Origin: an uncultured Chromatiaceae bacterium
GTDB lineage: Bacteria; Pseudomonadota; Gammaproteobacteria; DRLM01
Assembly: GCA_945787555.1 (NCBI GenBank)
Contig: CALZJG010000070.1
Coordinates: 1-48,838 of the forward strand
Reading direction: 5' to 3'
DNA: 48,838 nucleotides
Part shown: positions 1-7,257 of the stretch, piece after piece
How the letters are laid out: each line of letters starts with the position of its first letter
How positions within the stretch are numbered: position 1 is the first letter of the stretch
Made by a program: the position numbers and the translations under genes
The notes under the pieces: model-generated
Told to the model about the DNA's origin: nothing
Databases searched by the model: none
The model's input: only the letters and a program-made list of their open reading frames with translations

Positions 1-108
1 CACACCACCGACCTCGATCCCGCCGACTGGGGACTGGCGTTCCTGGTGGCCTCCACCGTGTTGCTGCTCGATGAGGGGCTAAAGTTTTTTATCAGAAATC
101 GCCAATAA
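1..108 (+). CDS. C-terminal end of a probable cation-transporting P-type ATPase (partial)
   Basis: Frame 1 is open from the first base to a TAA and gives 35 residues: a hydrophobic stretch (WGLAFLVASTVLLL) followed by DEGLKFFIRNRQ. The pattern of a last membrane helix, then (D/E)xxKFxxR, then a short basic tail matches the extreme C-terminus of P2-type ATPases (the cation-ATPase C-terminal domain). Everything upstream, including the DKTGT phosphorylation site, lies outside the window, so substrate and exact family cannot be told. The call rests on this short tail only; another polytopic membrane protein is possible. Confidence 0.5.
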   Translation, partial: HTTDLDPADWGLAFLVASTVLLLDEGLKFFIRNRQ

Positions 109-326
109 CATATTATTTATACTTATAAAACACTGCGATGATGTGATGAGCATCTGGCCGGCCGGCCGCGACGATGAAAGACACTTTAACGGGCGGATCT
201 CCCCCTTCGGCGTTATGCTCCCCGCTGACCGTGCCTATCTCGAGCGGCTGTGCTATGGTTACGGGCCACGCTGGGCCTCACGGCCGGAGTTGGCGCAACT
301 CATGACTAGGCACGGGAGAGTGAAGT

Positions 327-452
327 ATGATGACTTTGATTACGGTGATGGTGACGATCGTGTCCTTGGTGGCAGGATCACTCATGCTTTATTTGGTGGT
401 AAAGATATACCAAGGCGAGGACGGCGCCCGTCATCCCGCCCCGCGCGACTAG
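327..452 (+). CDS. Small single-pass membrane protein, 41 aa, unknown
   Basis: This short frame begins at an ATG preceded by a strong ribosome site (GGGAGAG at 314-320, 6 bases away). It codes for 41 residues: a hydrophobic helix at about residues 3-26 and a short hydrophilic tail rich in Asp, Arg and Pro. A rho-independent terminator follows 20 bases after the stop. The Shine-Dalgarno, membrane helix and terminator together suggest a genuine small gene. It resembles small accessory subunits of membrane complexes in form only; no family was recognised. The 218 bases before it, after the ATPase stop, show AT-rich sequence with a TATACT element at 118-123 but no convincing -35 box. Confidence 0.55.
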   Translation: MMTLITVMVTIVSLVAGSLMLYLVVKIYQGEDGARHPAPRD

Positions 453-471
453 GACCAAGATCCCATCGCAT

Positions 472-501
472 AAACGCCGGCCCCGTGCCGGCGTTTTTGT
501 T
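472..501 (+). terminator. Rho-independent terminator after the small membrane gene
   Basis: A 9-bp perfect stem, AACGCCGGC (473-481) with GCCGGCGTT (487-495), has a 5-base loop and is followed by a T-rich run (TTTTTGTTT). It would end transcription coming from the ATPase/small-protein side. The minus-strand side has only a short T run, so it is probably weaker for hinT coming the other way. Confidence 0.8.
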
Positions 502-511
502 TAAGGCAGTT

Positions 512-856
512 TCAACCGGGCGGCCAAGCCATTTGCCGACCACCCAGCACATGCAGATGGATGTGATAAACCGCTTGTCCCGCGTCGGCATTGCAATTGA
601 TCACGGTGCGATAACCTGACTCGGTGACGCCCATTTTCTCGGCGACCTTTTTGGCCGTCAGATACATCTCCCCCATCAATACGTCATGCTCGGGCTCCAG
701 GTCGTTAAGCGTGGCGATGTGTTTCTTGGGTATGACCAGAACATGCACCGGCGCCTGTGGGTCGATATCGTTGAAGGCCAGCACCGCCTCGTTTTCATAG
801 ACTACGTCCGGCTTAATCTCACCGTTCACCATTTTACAAAACAGGCATTCCTTCAT
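512..856 (-). CDS. hinT: HIT family purine nucleoside phosphoramidase, HinT-like
   Basis: This 114-residue protein is the usual length for bacterial HinT. It starts MKECLFCKMV, as in the family, and carries the histidine triad H98-x-H100-x-H102 (HIHLHVLGGR) that forms the AMP-transferring active site. Family members hydrolyse AMP-lysine and other phosphoramidates in the cytoplasm and are linked to clearing aminoacyl-adenylates. GGGAG lies upstream of the ATG. The gene follows the ybaK-like gene on the same strand with an 85-base gap. The family call is firm; the physiological substrate is not defined. Confidence 0.9.
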   Translation of the reverse strand: MKECLFCKMVNGEIKPDVVYENEAVLAFNDIDPQAPVHVLVIPKKHIATLNDLEPEHDVLMGEMYLTAKKVAEKMGVTESGYRTVINCNADAGQAVYHIHLHVLGGRQMAWPPG

Positions 857-941
857 AGTCGCGGCTCCCTATGCGTGCGGCCCGGCGCTGCGCCGAGATG
901 TGGGGTTAGTATGGCCTGAGGCGGCGAAAGAGAAAACCCGC

Positions 942-1412
942 TCAGATATGATGACTAAAACGGCCGTGCGCCGCACCGCCTACCAGACGATAAAAATCCT
1001 TGCTGTCCACTTTCACCACTTCGCAATGATCGCCGCCTTCGAAATACACTTCGGGCTGTTCCATAAGACTGTCGTCGACGATCACCGCCATGCCATAAGC
1101 ACTGCCCACGGGGGGAATGGCGCCCGCCTCGCAATCCTTGAATAGCGGCGCCAATTCCCTTTCGGTGGCGAGTCCCAGGGGCCGTTTGAGCTGATGGTAC
1201 AAACGCCCCAGTTCCAAGCGATGGGTGGCAGGTAACACCGCCATTAGATATCCGTCCTCATCCCTGAGCACCACGCTCTTGGCCAAACGGTCCCCGGGCA
1301 CGTGCGCCGCCTGGGCGGTTTCCATGCTATTGGAAGTGGGCGTGTGAGACACGACGTCATAGCGTATCCCGTTGCGGATCAAACAGCGTTGCAAAGAGGC
1401 GGCAATGGCCAT
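942..1412 (-). CDS. YbaK/EbsC-type aminoacyl-tRNA deacylase domain protein
   Basis: The start is set at MAIAAS because a perfect AGGAGG (complement of 1421-1426) lies 8 bases upstream; the frame is open for 20 further codons but without such a site. The 156-residue protein has the YbaK/EbsC fold pattern, including the conserved Lys45 (DRLAKSVVLRD) and a C-terminal glycine-rich segment. Relatives (YbaK, ProXp) hydrolyse mischarged tRNAs such as Cys- or Ala-tRNA(Pro) in trans. It is a stand-alone domain, not the ProRS insertion domain. Which mischarged tRNA it edits cannot be read from sequence. Confidence 0.8.
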   Translation of the reverse strand: MAIAASLQRCLIRNGIRYDVVSHTPTSNSMETAQAAHVPGDRLAKSVVLRDEDGYLMAVLPATHRLELGRLYHQLKRPLGLATERELAPLFKDCEAGAIPPVGSAYGMAVIVDDSLMEQPEVYFEGGDHCEVVKVDSKDFYRLVGGAAHGRFSHHI

Positions 1413-1582
1413 GTCTCTATCCTCCTGGTCGGCACAAGAAAATTCGCGATGTTGAAAATAAATATAGACCATACACCGCGGGTCGCCGCTTGCAATCGCA
1501 CCACCAAGTCCGGAAGATTAACAACTTGCTGGAAAGTCTCCGGGGGATGTCAGGCAAGGTGTAACACGACGAATATGCGCAG

Positions 1583-1613
1583 TTTACCTACCAGTAAATG
1601 AGCCTTTTATAGC
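1583..1613 (+). promoter_or_regulatory. Candidate promoter with overlapping palindromic operator before the ABM/alcohol dehydrogenase run
   Basis: The imperfect palindrome TTTACCTACCAGTAAA (1583-1598) overlaps a possible -35 box (TTACCT 1584-1589), and TATAGC (1608-1613) stands 18 bases downstream. The ACC-x-AC-x-AGT core resembles operators of TetR-family electrophile sensors of the NemR/AcuR kind (inference). No regulator gene is adjacent. The rest of the 286-base region 1413-1698 shows no gene. Confidence 0.35.
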
Positions 1614-1698
1614 CATGGGTCGGCCCTTAGGCTTATTCGGCAAGCTGTACACTCCCCGTTTTACACAGGATCTAGACCACAGCGAGAGGACGCTCCCC

Positions 1699-1998
1699 AT
1701 GCATGTCACCTTAGTGCAGGTGCAAGTAAAACCCGAACATGTCGAGGAATTCATCAGCGCCACGCGCGCCAACCACGAAGCCTCGGTGCGCGAACCGGGC
1801 AATCTACGATTCGACATTTTGCAGAGTGCCGCTGAGCCCGCCCATTTCGTGCTTTACGAAGCCTATCGCGACGCTACCGACGCCGCCGCCCACAAAGACA
1901 CCGCCCACTACCTGGCTTGGCGCGAGCAGGTCGCCGGGTGGATGGCCGCGCCCCGCCAGGGATTGCGCTTCCACGGCCTATTTCCACTACAACCATGA
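1699..1998 (+). CDS. Antibiotic biosynthesis monooxygenase (ABM) domain protein, LsrG-like
   Basis: A 99-residue single ABM-type ferredoxin-like domain. The start MHVTLVQVQVKPEH follows a GAGAGG ribosome site; an open extension upstream reaches 1615 but lacks the family start. The motifs VKPEHVEEF, EPGNLRFD and FVLYEAYRD fit the LsrG/YgiN group, small homodimeric enzymes acting on quinones or phosphorylated AI-2. No lsr transport genes are present, so an AI-2 role is unlikely here; a quinone or aldehyde-related role is as plausible. The stop overlaps the start of the next gene by ATGA, so the two are translationally coupled. Confidence 0.75.
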   Translation: MHVTLVQVQVKPEHVEEFISATRANHEASVREPGNLRFDILQSAAEPAHFVLYEAYRDATDAAAHKDTAHYLAWREQVAGWMAAPRQGLRFHGLFPLQP

Positions 1999-3215
1999 GC
2001 ATCGCCGACTTTAGTCTGGCGCGTTTACCGCGCATCGTGTTCGGCCACGGCCGGCTGCGCGAGGTGCCCGACTTGGCGGCGCAATTCGGCCGCCGCGCAC
2101 TGCTGGTCACCAGCCGGCGTGCCTTACCCGAGTCTGCGCATTGGCAGCCGCTGCTCGCTGCTTTGGAAACACTCGGCATCAGCTGGGTGCATGAAACCGT
2201 CTCCGGTGAACCTACGCCGTCACTCATCGACGCGTTGGTGGCGCGACATCGACACGCCGGCATCGAGGTGGTCATCGGGATCGGCGGCGGCAGTGTTTTG
2301 GATGCGGGCAAGGCCATCGCCGGCCTGCTGCCCAGTGGCGAGTCTGTGATGAATTACCTCGAGGGGGTGGGTCTGGGCCGGGAGTTTCGCGGCCCCGCCC
2401 TGCCCTATATTGCCGCACCCACTACCGCCGGCACCGGCAGCGAGGCCACCAAGAATGCGGTATTGAGCGAACAAGGCCCGCAGGGCTACAAGAAATCCTT
2501 CCGCCATGACAGCCTGGTGCCGCAATACGCCGTGGTAGATCCAAATCTGCTGGCCACCTGCCCGCCCGAACTGATCGCCGCCGACGGCATGGACGCGCTG
2601 ACGCAGTTGATCGAATCCTATGTCTCGGCTAAAGCCAATCCGTTCACCGACGCGCTGGCGTGGAGCGGTATCGTCGCCGTTAAGGAGGGTTTCTTACCCG
2701 CCTGGCGCGCTGATGAGGGGCCCGCCGCGGACGCGGGCCGCGCCGCGATGGCGTATGGGGCGCTGATCTCCGGTATCACCTTGGCGCAAGTGGGGCTGGG
2801 CTCCGTGCACGGCCTGGCCTCGCCGCTGGGTGCCTACTTCCCGATTCCGCATGGCGCATGTTGCGGCACACTGCTGGCCACCGCCACGGACGTGAACCTG
2901 CGCGCGCTGCGCGCCCGCGCGGCGGATCATCCGGCGCTGAACAAGTACGCCGCACTGGGCCGCTTGTTGGGCGAGGCGGACGAGCCGATAAAGCGTGGCG
3001 TGGCGGCGGCCGATCAGGAAACTGCATGGATGATCTTGGTGAACAGACTCAGCACATGGACCGAACAACTCAATCTGCCCCGCCTCGGCCATTACGGCGT
3101 GACCGAGAGCGACATTCCGAAAATTGTTGCGCACAGTCGCGGCAACAGCATGCAGACCAATCCTATCTTGCTCACCGACGCGGAGATTACCGAGATCGTG
3201 CAAGCTCGATTATAA
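1995..3215 (+). CDS. Iron-type (group III) alcohol dehydrogenase
   Basis: A 406-residue protein beginning MSIADFSLARLPRIVFGHG, which aligns with the family N-terminus; the frame is open further upstream, but the ATGA overlap fixes the start. The nucleotide-binding GGGS motif is at about 97-100 (GIGGGSVLDAGK), PTTAGTGSE at about 142-149, and the metal-site segments GMDALTQ (198-204), VHGLASPLG (271-279) and PIPHG (283-287). Canonical members bind metal with Asp-His-His-His; here D200, H272 and H286 are present, but the second ligand position is Gln204. NAD(P)H-dependent aldehyde/alcohol interconversion is the likely role; the substrate is unknown. It is coupled to the ABM gene and followed after 25 bases by the MipA/OmpV gene. 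Confidence 0.9.
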   Translation: MSIADFSLARLPRIVFGHGRLREVPDLAAQFGRRALLVTSRRALPESAHWQPLLAALETLGISWVHETVSGEPTPSLIDALVARHRHAGIEVVIGIGGGSVLDAGKAIAGLLPSGESVMNYLEGVGLGREFRGPALPYIAAPTTAGTGSEATKNAVLSEQGPQGYKKSFRHDSLVPQYAVVDPNLLATCPPELIAADGMDALTQLIESYVSAKANPFTDALAWSGIVAVKEGFLPAWRADEGPAADAGRAAMAYGALISGITLAQVGLGSVHGLASPLGAYFPIPHGACCGTLLATATDVNLRALRARAADHPALNKYAALGRLLGEADEPIKRGVAAADQETAWMILVNRLSTWTEQLNLPRLGHYGVTESDIPKIVAHSRGNSMQTNPILLTDAEITEIVQARL

Positions 3216-3240
3216 CGCTGTACTCAGTGATTAACCCGCT

Positions 3241-4086
3241 ATGAAACGTGAGGCGAAAGTGCGACGCTGGCTGGTGGCGCTGTGGTACTTGCTCCCAGCG
3301 GGCGCCTGGGGACAGGATTTGCCGCAATGGGAGTTGGGCTTGGGCCTGGGTGCCGTCGCCGTACCGCATTATCGCGGTGCGGCCGACGGGCGCACCTTTG
3401 CCCTGCCCTTTCCCTATTTCCAATACCGCGGCGAGTACCTGAAAGTGGACGACGACGGCGTGCATGGACATCTGTTCCGCTCCCCACGCGTCAAACTCGA
3501 TATGAGCTTGGCCGGCGGCGTGCCGGTATCCAGCAACCACGACGGCCCCCGCGCCGGCATGCCGGACCTGGACCCCACGGCCGAAATCGGCCCGTCGTTG
3601 GAGGTAATGCTATGGCGCCATCCCGAGCAACGCTCTGCGGTATGGCTGCGCATGCCGCTGCGCGCAGCGTACTCCGTGAGCTTCGAGCGCATCGCTCATC
3701 AAGGCTGGGTATTCGCGCCGTTCGTCGAATACGTCACCCGTAATGGCACCGTCGGAGGGCCGTGGGCGATGGGACTGTCTTTTGGCCCGATATTCGCCGA
3801 TGAGCAATACCATGACTATTTCTATGCGGTGCCGGCCGTGCACGCCAGCGCCACCCGACCGACCTATGAGGCCTCGGCCGGCTATGGCGGCAGCCGCATC
3901 ACCTTGTCGCTGCAAAGACGCACGGGGCCGTGGTGGTTTGGCGTCTTCGCTCGCATCGATAGTCTGCACGGCGCAACGTTTCGTAACAGCCCCCTGGTGG
4001 AGACAAATAGTTATTTCGCACTGGGTTTTGCGATCTCGCGGGTCCTGGCGGTGTCGAAAAAAACCGTCGCCGTCATTCCTGACTGA
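3241..4086 (+). CDS. MipA/OmpV family outer-membrane protein
   Basis: 281 residues with a signal peptide (basic MKREAKVRRW, hydrophobic core, AWG-Q cleavage near residue 24). It then shows the alternating aromatic/hydrophobic strands of a small beta-barrel. Family landmarks are the N-terminal LGLGAVAVPHYRG, the FPYFQYRGEYL segment and a C-terminal barrel ending near IPD. MipA of E. coli interacts with MltA and PBP1B; OmpV relatives are porin-like. Position 25 bases after the dehydrogenase suggests one transcription unit. The 3' end overlaps the convergent DUF3617 gene by 14 bases, and no terminator is visible. Confidence 0.8.
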   Translation: MKREAKVRRWLVALWYLLPAGAWGQDLPQWELGLGLGAVAVPHYRGAADGRTFALPFPYFQYRGEYLKVDDDGVHGHLFRSPRVKLDMSLAGGVPVSSNHDGPRAGMPDLDPTAEIGPSLEVMLWRHPEQRSAVWLRMPLRAAYSVSFERIAHQGWVFAPFVEYVTRNGTVGGPWAMGLSFGPIFADEQYHDYFYAVPAVHASATRPTYEASAGYGGSRITLSLQRRTGPWWFGVFARIDSLHGATFRNSPLVETNSYFALGFAISRVLAVSKKTVAVIPD

Positions 4087-4531
4087 GATCGGCCGCCTCG
4101 CAGGCACGAGCACGACTGCCGCGCATGAAGTACCTCATGCGCACGGAGCGGTTGCCGTTGGCTTGGCTGAGGGTGAGGTTCATTTCGCCGTTATAAATTT
4201 CACCGCGATAAGTGATCTTGCCCGTGCCCTCCATGACCGCCTTATCATCGCTGCACTGCAGTCGCCAACTGACATCGTCGCCGTCTATCGCTTTGTCGAC
4301 GATACGGCAATTCATCCTTGAATCCGTGGTCGTGGGAATCAGGTCATCACGCGTGATGCATTTGCTGGATTTGATCGCCGGCACGGGAAAGGCGCCGCCT
4401 TCCACATGCACATTCACCAGGGTATCCCAATAGCCTTCTACGACATTTACATTGGGGCTGCTCTGCTCAGCAGCCATGGCACCGGCGGCCATGCCCAACA
4501 TCCCCACCAGCACCCACAAATAACGATTCAT
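4073..4531 (-). CDS. DUF3617 domain protein, exported
   Basis: The start at MNRYLWVLVG is supported by GTGGAG upstream and by the signal peptide that begins there (cleavage near AMA-AEQ, residues 20-21). The mature part starts with a 'GYWDTLVNV' segment and has paired cysteines (SSKCITRDD, MNCRIVD, LQCSDD) spread through a small beta-rich domain, the pattern of DUF3617 periplasmic proteins. The function of the family is unknown. The gene ends inside the 3' end of the MipA/OmpV gene and lies 29 bases after cpdA on the same strand. Confidence 0.65.
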   Translation of the reverse strand: MNRYLWVLVGMLGMAAGAMAAEQSSPNVNVVEGYWDTLVNVHVEGGAFPVPAIKSSKCITRDDLIPTTTDSRMNCRIVDKAIDGDDVSWRLQCSDDKAVMEGTGKITYRGEIYNGEMNLTLSQANGNRSVRMRYFMRGSRARACEAADLSQE

Positions 4532-4560
4532 GCCACATCTCCACGTTGCGGGCGCAAAGT

Positions 4561-5334
4561 TTAGCACAGCGCCGCGTCCACCCAGCGCACTTCACTGTCG
4601 ATGCACCCATCGGCGTGCAAACGCAGCCAACGATAAGCCGGGGGCTGTTGGCCATCCACAGCAAAGTCGGCGCGACGAGGGGCGAATTGCACGCAAGTCG
4701 AAGGGGTGCCCATCAATTTAATGCCGTCGCGTTCGCCCTCGAACTGTTGATGGATATGACCCCACAATATGCCACGCACCCGCCCGTCGCGGCGCGCCAC
4801 CTCGAACAAGGCTTCGCCGTTGGCCAATCCTATGTCGTCCAGCCAACGGCTGCCGACCGCCACCGGCGGATGATGCACGACGATCAGCACATGTGCCGCC
4901 TCCGAGCGCTGCAAGACGGCCTCGAGACGCCGCAACTCGGCGCTGGACAGCTCTCCTCCTTCCCGTTCCGTCACATGCGAATTTAACAACAGCACCTGCC
5001 AGTCACCTAAACCAACCTCAACTGGCCAGCGTACCGAGTCTGGACCTAGAATCTCGCCCATAAGCGCCGGATCGTCATGATTGCCGGGGATGCAATATAC
5101 CGGCGCCTCAAACACCGCAATGGCGCGCTCGAATTGGCGATAAGCCGCCGCCGAGCCATCATGCGCGACATCGCCAGTCACCAATACGGCCGTGATATCC
5201 GCCAGTTCCCCGGCGGCGGCGGCGATCACCTGCTCCAAGGCACAGCGCGTCGCCACCCCCTTGAGCAAGACCTCAGGATTGGCGCACAAATGCGTGTCAG
5301 TCAATTGCAGCAAAGTGATGGGGAAGGCGGACAT
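4561..5334 (-). CDS. cpdA: 3',5'-cyclic AMP phosphodiesterase CpdA
   Basis: This calcineurin-like metallophosphoesterase shows every metal-binding block in order: LTDTHL (11-16), GDVAHD, PGNHDD, VVHHPP and GHIHQQ. The family-specific TPSTCVQF follows. Those residues bind a dinuclear Fe/Mn centre and hydrolyse cAMP to AMP. The chosen start is MSAFPITLLQLTD, giving 257 residues, close to E. coli CpdA; the frame stays open 17 codons further to 5385, with no better ribosome site. It lies divergent from the O-methyltransferase gene, so the 75 bases between probably hold both promoters. It would lower cAMP and so affect CRP-dependent genes. Confidence 0.9.
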   Translation of the reverse strand: MSAFPITLLQLTDTHLCANPEVLLKGVATRCALEQVIAAAAGELADITAVLVTGDVAHDGSAAAYRQFERAIAVFEAPVYCIPGNHDDPALMGEILGPDSVRWPVEVGLGDWQVLLLNSHVTEREGGELSSAELRRLEAVLQRSEAAHVLIVVHHPPVAVGSRWLDDIGLANGEALFEVARRDGRVRGILWGHIHQQFEGERDGIKLMGTPSTCVQFAPRRADFAVDGQQPPAYRWLRLHADGCIDSEVRWVDAALC

Positions 5335-5409
5335 AGGCTGGCTGGTCTGTTGCGCCTTAGAGGCAATGAGCGCTATGGTAAACATACTTCATCGAGACGG
5401 CATTAGACC

Positions 5410-6072
5410 ATGTTTATCAAAACATTAACACTCACTGAGCCACTCTACGAATACCTCATCAAAGTCTCGCTGCGCGAATCCGACGTACTGCGCCGCTTGC
5501 GCGAGGAAACCATGCTGCATCCCATGGCGCGCATGCAAGTCGCGCCGGAGCAAGGCCAGTTCATGGCGTTGTTGGTGGAACTGCTGGGCGCGCGGCGCGT
5601 CATCGAGATCGGCACCTACACCGGCTACAGCGCGCTGTGTATGGCCGCCGCTCTGCCCGCGGAGGGCCACCTGGTGGCGTGCGATATCAATGCCGAATGG
5701 ACCGCCATCGGGCAACGTTATTGGCGTGAGGCGGGTGTAACAGACAAGATTCAGCTACGCCTGGCACCGGCTGTCGAGACGCTGGCTGAGTTACTTTCCC
5801 TAAAGGAGGCCGGCACGTTTGACTTCGCCTTCATCGATGCCGACAAGGTCAACTACAATCACTACTACGAACATTGCCTGAAATTATTGCGTCCCGGCGG
5901 ACTCATCGCCATCGACAATGTGTTGTGGAGTGGACGGGTGATCGATCCCTTGGACCAAGATCCCGATACCCTTGCCATACATGCTCTGAATACCAAACTG
6001 CGCGATGACGAGCGCGTGAGCCTCAGCATGCTACCCATCAGCGATGGGCTCACGCTGGCGCGCAAACGCTAA
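5410..6072 (+). CDS. Class I SAM-dependent O-methyltransferase (caffeoyl-CoA OMT-like family)
   Basis: 220 residues, standard for this family. The SAM-binding motif I is VIEIGTYTGYSALCMA (about 64-79), followed by ACDIN (motif II). FDFAFIDADKVNYNHYYE carries the metal/SAM Asp and LLRPGGLIAIDNVLWSGRV is the post-motif. This arrangement is that of divalent-metal-dependent catechol-type O-methyltransferases. The bacterial substrate is not known. The ATG at 5410 directly follows the divergent cpdA promoter region. A possible -10 (TATGGT) lies near 5374, but the evidence is thin. It ends 7 bases before the convergent cheX stop. Confidence 0.88.
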   Translation: MFIKTLTLTEPLYEYLIKVSLRESDVLRRLREETMLHPMARMQVAPEQGQFMALLVELLGARRVIEIGTYTGYSALCMAAALPAEGHLVACDINAEWTAIGQRYWREAGVTDKIQLRLAPAVETLAELLSLKEAGTFDFAFIDADKVNYNHYYEHCLKLLRPGGLIAIDNVLWSGRVIDPLDQDPDTLAIHALNTKLRDDERVSLSMLPISDGLTLARKR

Positions 6073-6078
6073 TCATAT

Positions 6079-6540
6079 TTAATCGAAGCAGATTTCGACG
6101 AAAAATTCCCCCGCCTCCGTGCTGAAAGGCAAAAGAATACGTGGCCCTTTGGTTTTGTGAGTAATGACATGCCCCTTGCCCGAGACCACCACGGGTGTGG
6201 CCATGCCGAAGTCGTAGCCACGCTCACCAAGGATGCGTTTAGCGCCGCCTGTCACCATATTGGTGATTTCGCCTACCAAGTCGGTCACCGTCTCGTTGAT
6301 CTCACTCACATCTTCGCCCAGCATACGATTGGCGATGTCACAGATGGCCGGCGCAGTGAAACTCACTGCCAAAGATCCCTTGGTCTTCTCTCCGGCCATG
6401 CCGATGATACCCGTGACATCCCCGCACGCCACGTCATCACCCTTGATTATGGGTCTACCCGGCTTGGCATCTATTTGGGCCATCGTGGACAGCACGTCCA
6501 AAATGGACTCGAGAAAGGGATTGATGAAGTCAGCTTTCAT
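6079..6540 (-). CDS. cheX: CheX-like CheY-P phosphatase
   Basis: 153 residues matching CheX: N-terminal MKADFINPFLESILDVLSTM, the KGSLAVSFT strand, and the catalytic helix LVGEITNMVTGGAK with Glu91 and Asn94. These are the E-x-x-N pair that in Thermotoga CheX inserts into phosphorylated CheY to speed dephosphorylation. A sigma-28-like promoter lies about 50 bases upstream, which would place it in the flagellar regulon although it is remote from the main cluster. The window also encodes CheZ, a second unrelated CheY-P phosphatase. Regulation of another response regulator (for example the REC-GGDEF-EAL protein) is possible but unproven. Confidence 0.85.
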   Translation of the reverse strand: MKADFINPFLESILDVLSTMAQIDAKPGRPIIKGDDVACGDVTGIIGMAGEKTKGSLAVSFTAPAICDIANRMLGEDVSEINETVTDLVGEITNMVTGGAKRILGERGYDFGMATPVVVSGKGHVITHKTKGPRILLPFSTEAGEFFVEICFD

Positions 6541-6591
6541 TATCGTTCCTGTCAGCTAATCCCCGAACATACAAATAAGGCATCGTCGGAT

Positions 6592-6619
6592 TTATCGACC
6601 AAACAGGAGCAACACTTTA
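6592..6619 (-). promoter_or_regulatory. Sigma-28 (FliA)-like promoter for cheX
   Basis: Reading the minus strand, TAAAGTGT (6619-6612) is followed after 12 bases by GTCGATAA (6599-6592). The E. coli FliA consensus is TAAAGTTT-N11-GCCGATAA, so each box differs by one base and the spacer is one base longer. Transcription would start near 6585, about 45 bases before the cheX ATG. The same arrangement occurs before the REC-GGDEF-EAL gene at 27425-27452. Confidence 0.7.
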
Positions 6620-6707
6620 CCCCGCTCACCCCACTTTTTTTAGACTAATAAGGCGGGGACTAGCCAAGTTGGGCTAGCTATGCAGTGTGAGCTAAAGATT
6701 CACCGAC

Positions 6708-6774
6708 TGAAAAATAAAAAAACCAGGGCCGCGGCAGGTGTGGGAAGGTACACCCGGATTCGCTGCGGCCCTGG
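6708..6774 (-). terminator. Rho-independent terminator after the DUF4332 gene
   Basis: On the minus strand a long GC stem (CCAGGGCCGC, complement of 6765-6774, with GCGGCCCTGG, complement of 6723-6732) encloses an inner hairpin (GGTGT/ACACC). It is followed by a T-rich tract (complement of 6708-6722). It sits 15 bases past the DUF4332 stop and isolates that operon from cheX. Confidence 0.85.
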
Positions 6775-6788
6775 CGAGGGGGGAGATA

Positions 6789-7196
6789 TCAGTGAAATAC
6801 CTTGGGCGGTAATGACTTAGCCTGTTCCACCCATTCTTCCACCATGCGCACGCTGGGCACTTGCCGCACCAGACGCTTTTGTTCATTGCACACGGCCATG
6901 GCCTTGGCCAAATTTTCGGCATTGCGTTGCGCCAACTCACGCACCGTATCGACCCCGGCCGCCTCCAACAACTCAGCATATTGGCCCGCCACACCCTTGA
7001 TACGGAACAAATCGCACATGTTGACCCACTTCAGAATCGCAGTTTCAGTGATGCCGGTCTTCATGGCCAGCTCCTGACGGCCCCGACGATCGGAACCCGC
7101 AGTCAGCAACTTATCGGTGCTGTTAATACCCATCTCAACCAGTGCCTGCGCGTAACGCGGCCCAATACCTTCCACTTGCTTGATTGTTTTCGCCAT
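6789..7196 (-). CDS. DUF4332 domain protein with helix-hairpin-helix motifs
   Basis: The start MAKTIKQVEGIGP is preceded by GGAGAGAGAAAG on the minus strand; upstream open codons lack a site. The 135-residue protein contains two helix-hairpin-helix-like segments, VEGIGPRYAQALVEMGI (about 7-23) and IKGVAGQYAELLEAAGV, matching DUF4332. Such HhH pairs usually bind DNA backbone or act as protein contacts; the domain's role is not established. It is probably co-transcribed with the upstream 123-residue gene (61-base gap) and ends at a strong terminator. Confidence 0.75.
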   Translation of the reverse strand: MAKTIKQVEGIGPRYAQALVEMGINSTDKLLTAGSDRRGRQELAMKTGITETAILKWVNMCDLFRIKGVAGQYAELLEAAGVDTVRELAQRNAENLAKAMAVCNEQKRLVRQVPSVRMVEEWVEQAKSLPPKVFH

Positions 7197-7257
7197 CTTT
7201 CTCTCTCCATATTTACTTGGTGCATGAACGCACTGGAAGTACTTCAACAAATAATCA

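Noticed and set aside
80-108. TAAAGTTT-N13-GCCAATAA, resembling a third sigma-28 promoter
   Set aside because: The spacer is longer than in the two better sites, it lies inside the ATPase coding end, and the small gene after it has no motility link.
143-619. Plus-strand frame of 158 codons
   Set aside because: It runs through the terminator and antisense to hinT, has no ribosome site, and shows no protein-like pattern; the 41-residue gene in another frame explains the region better.
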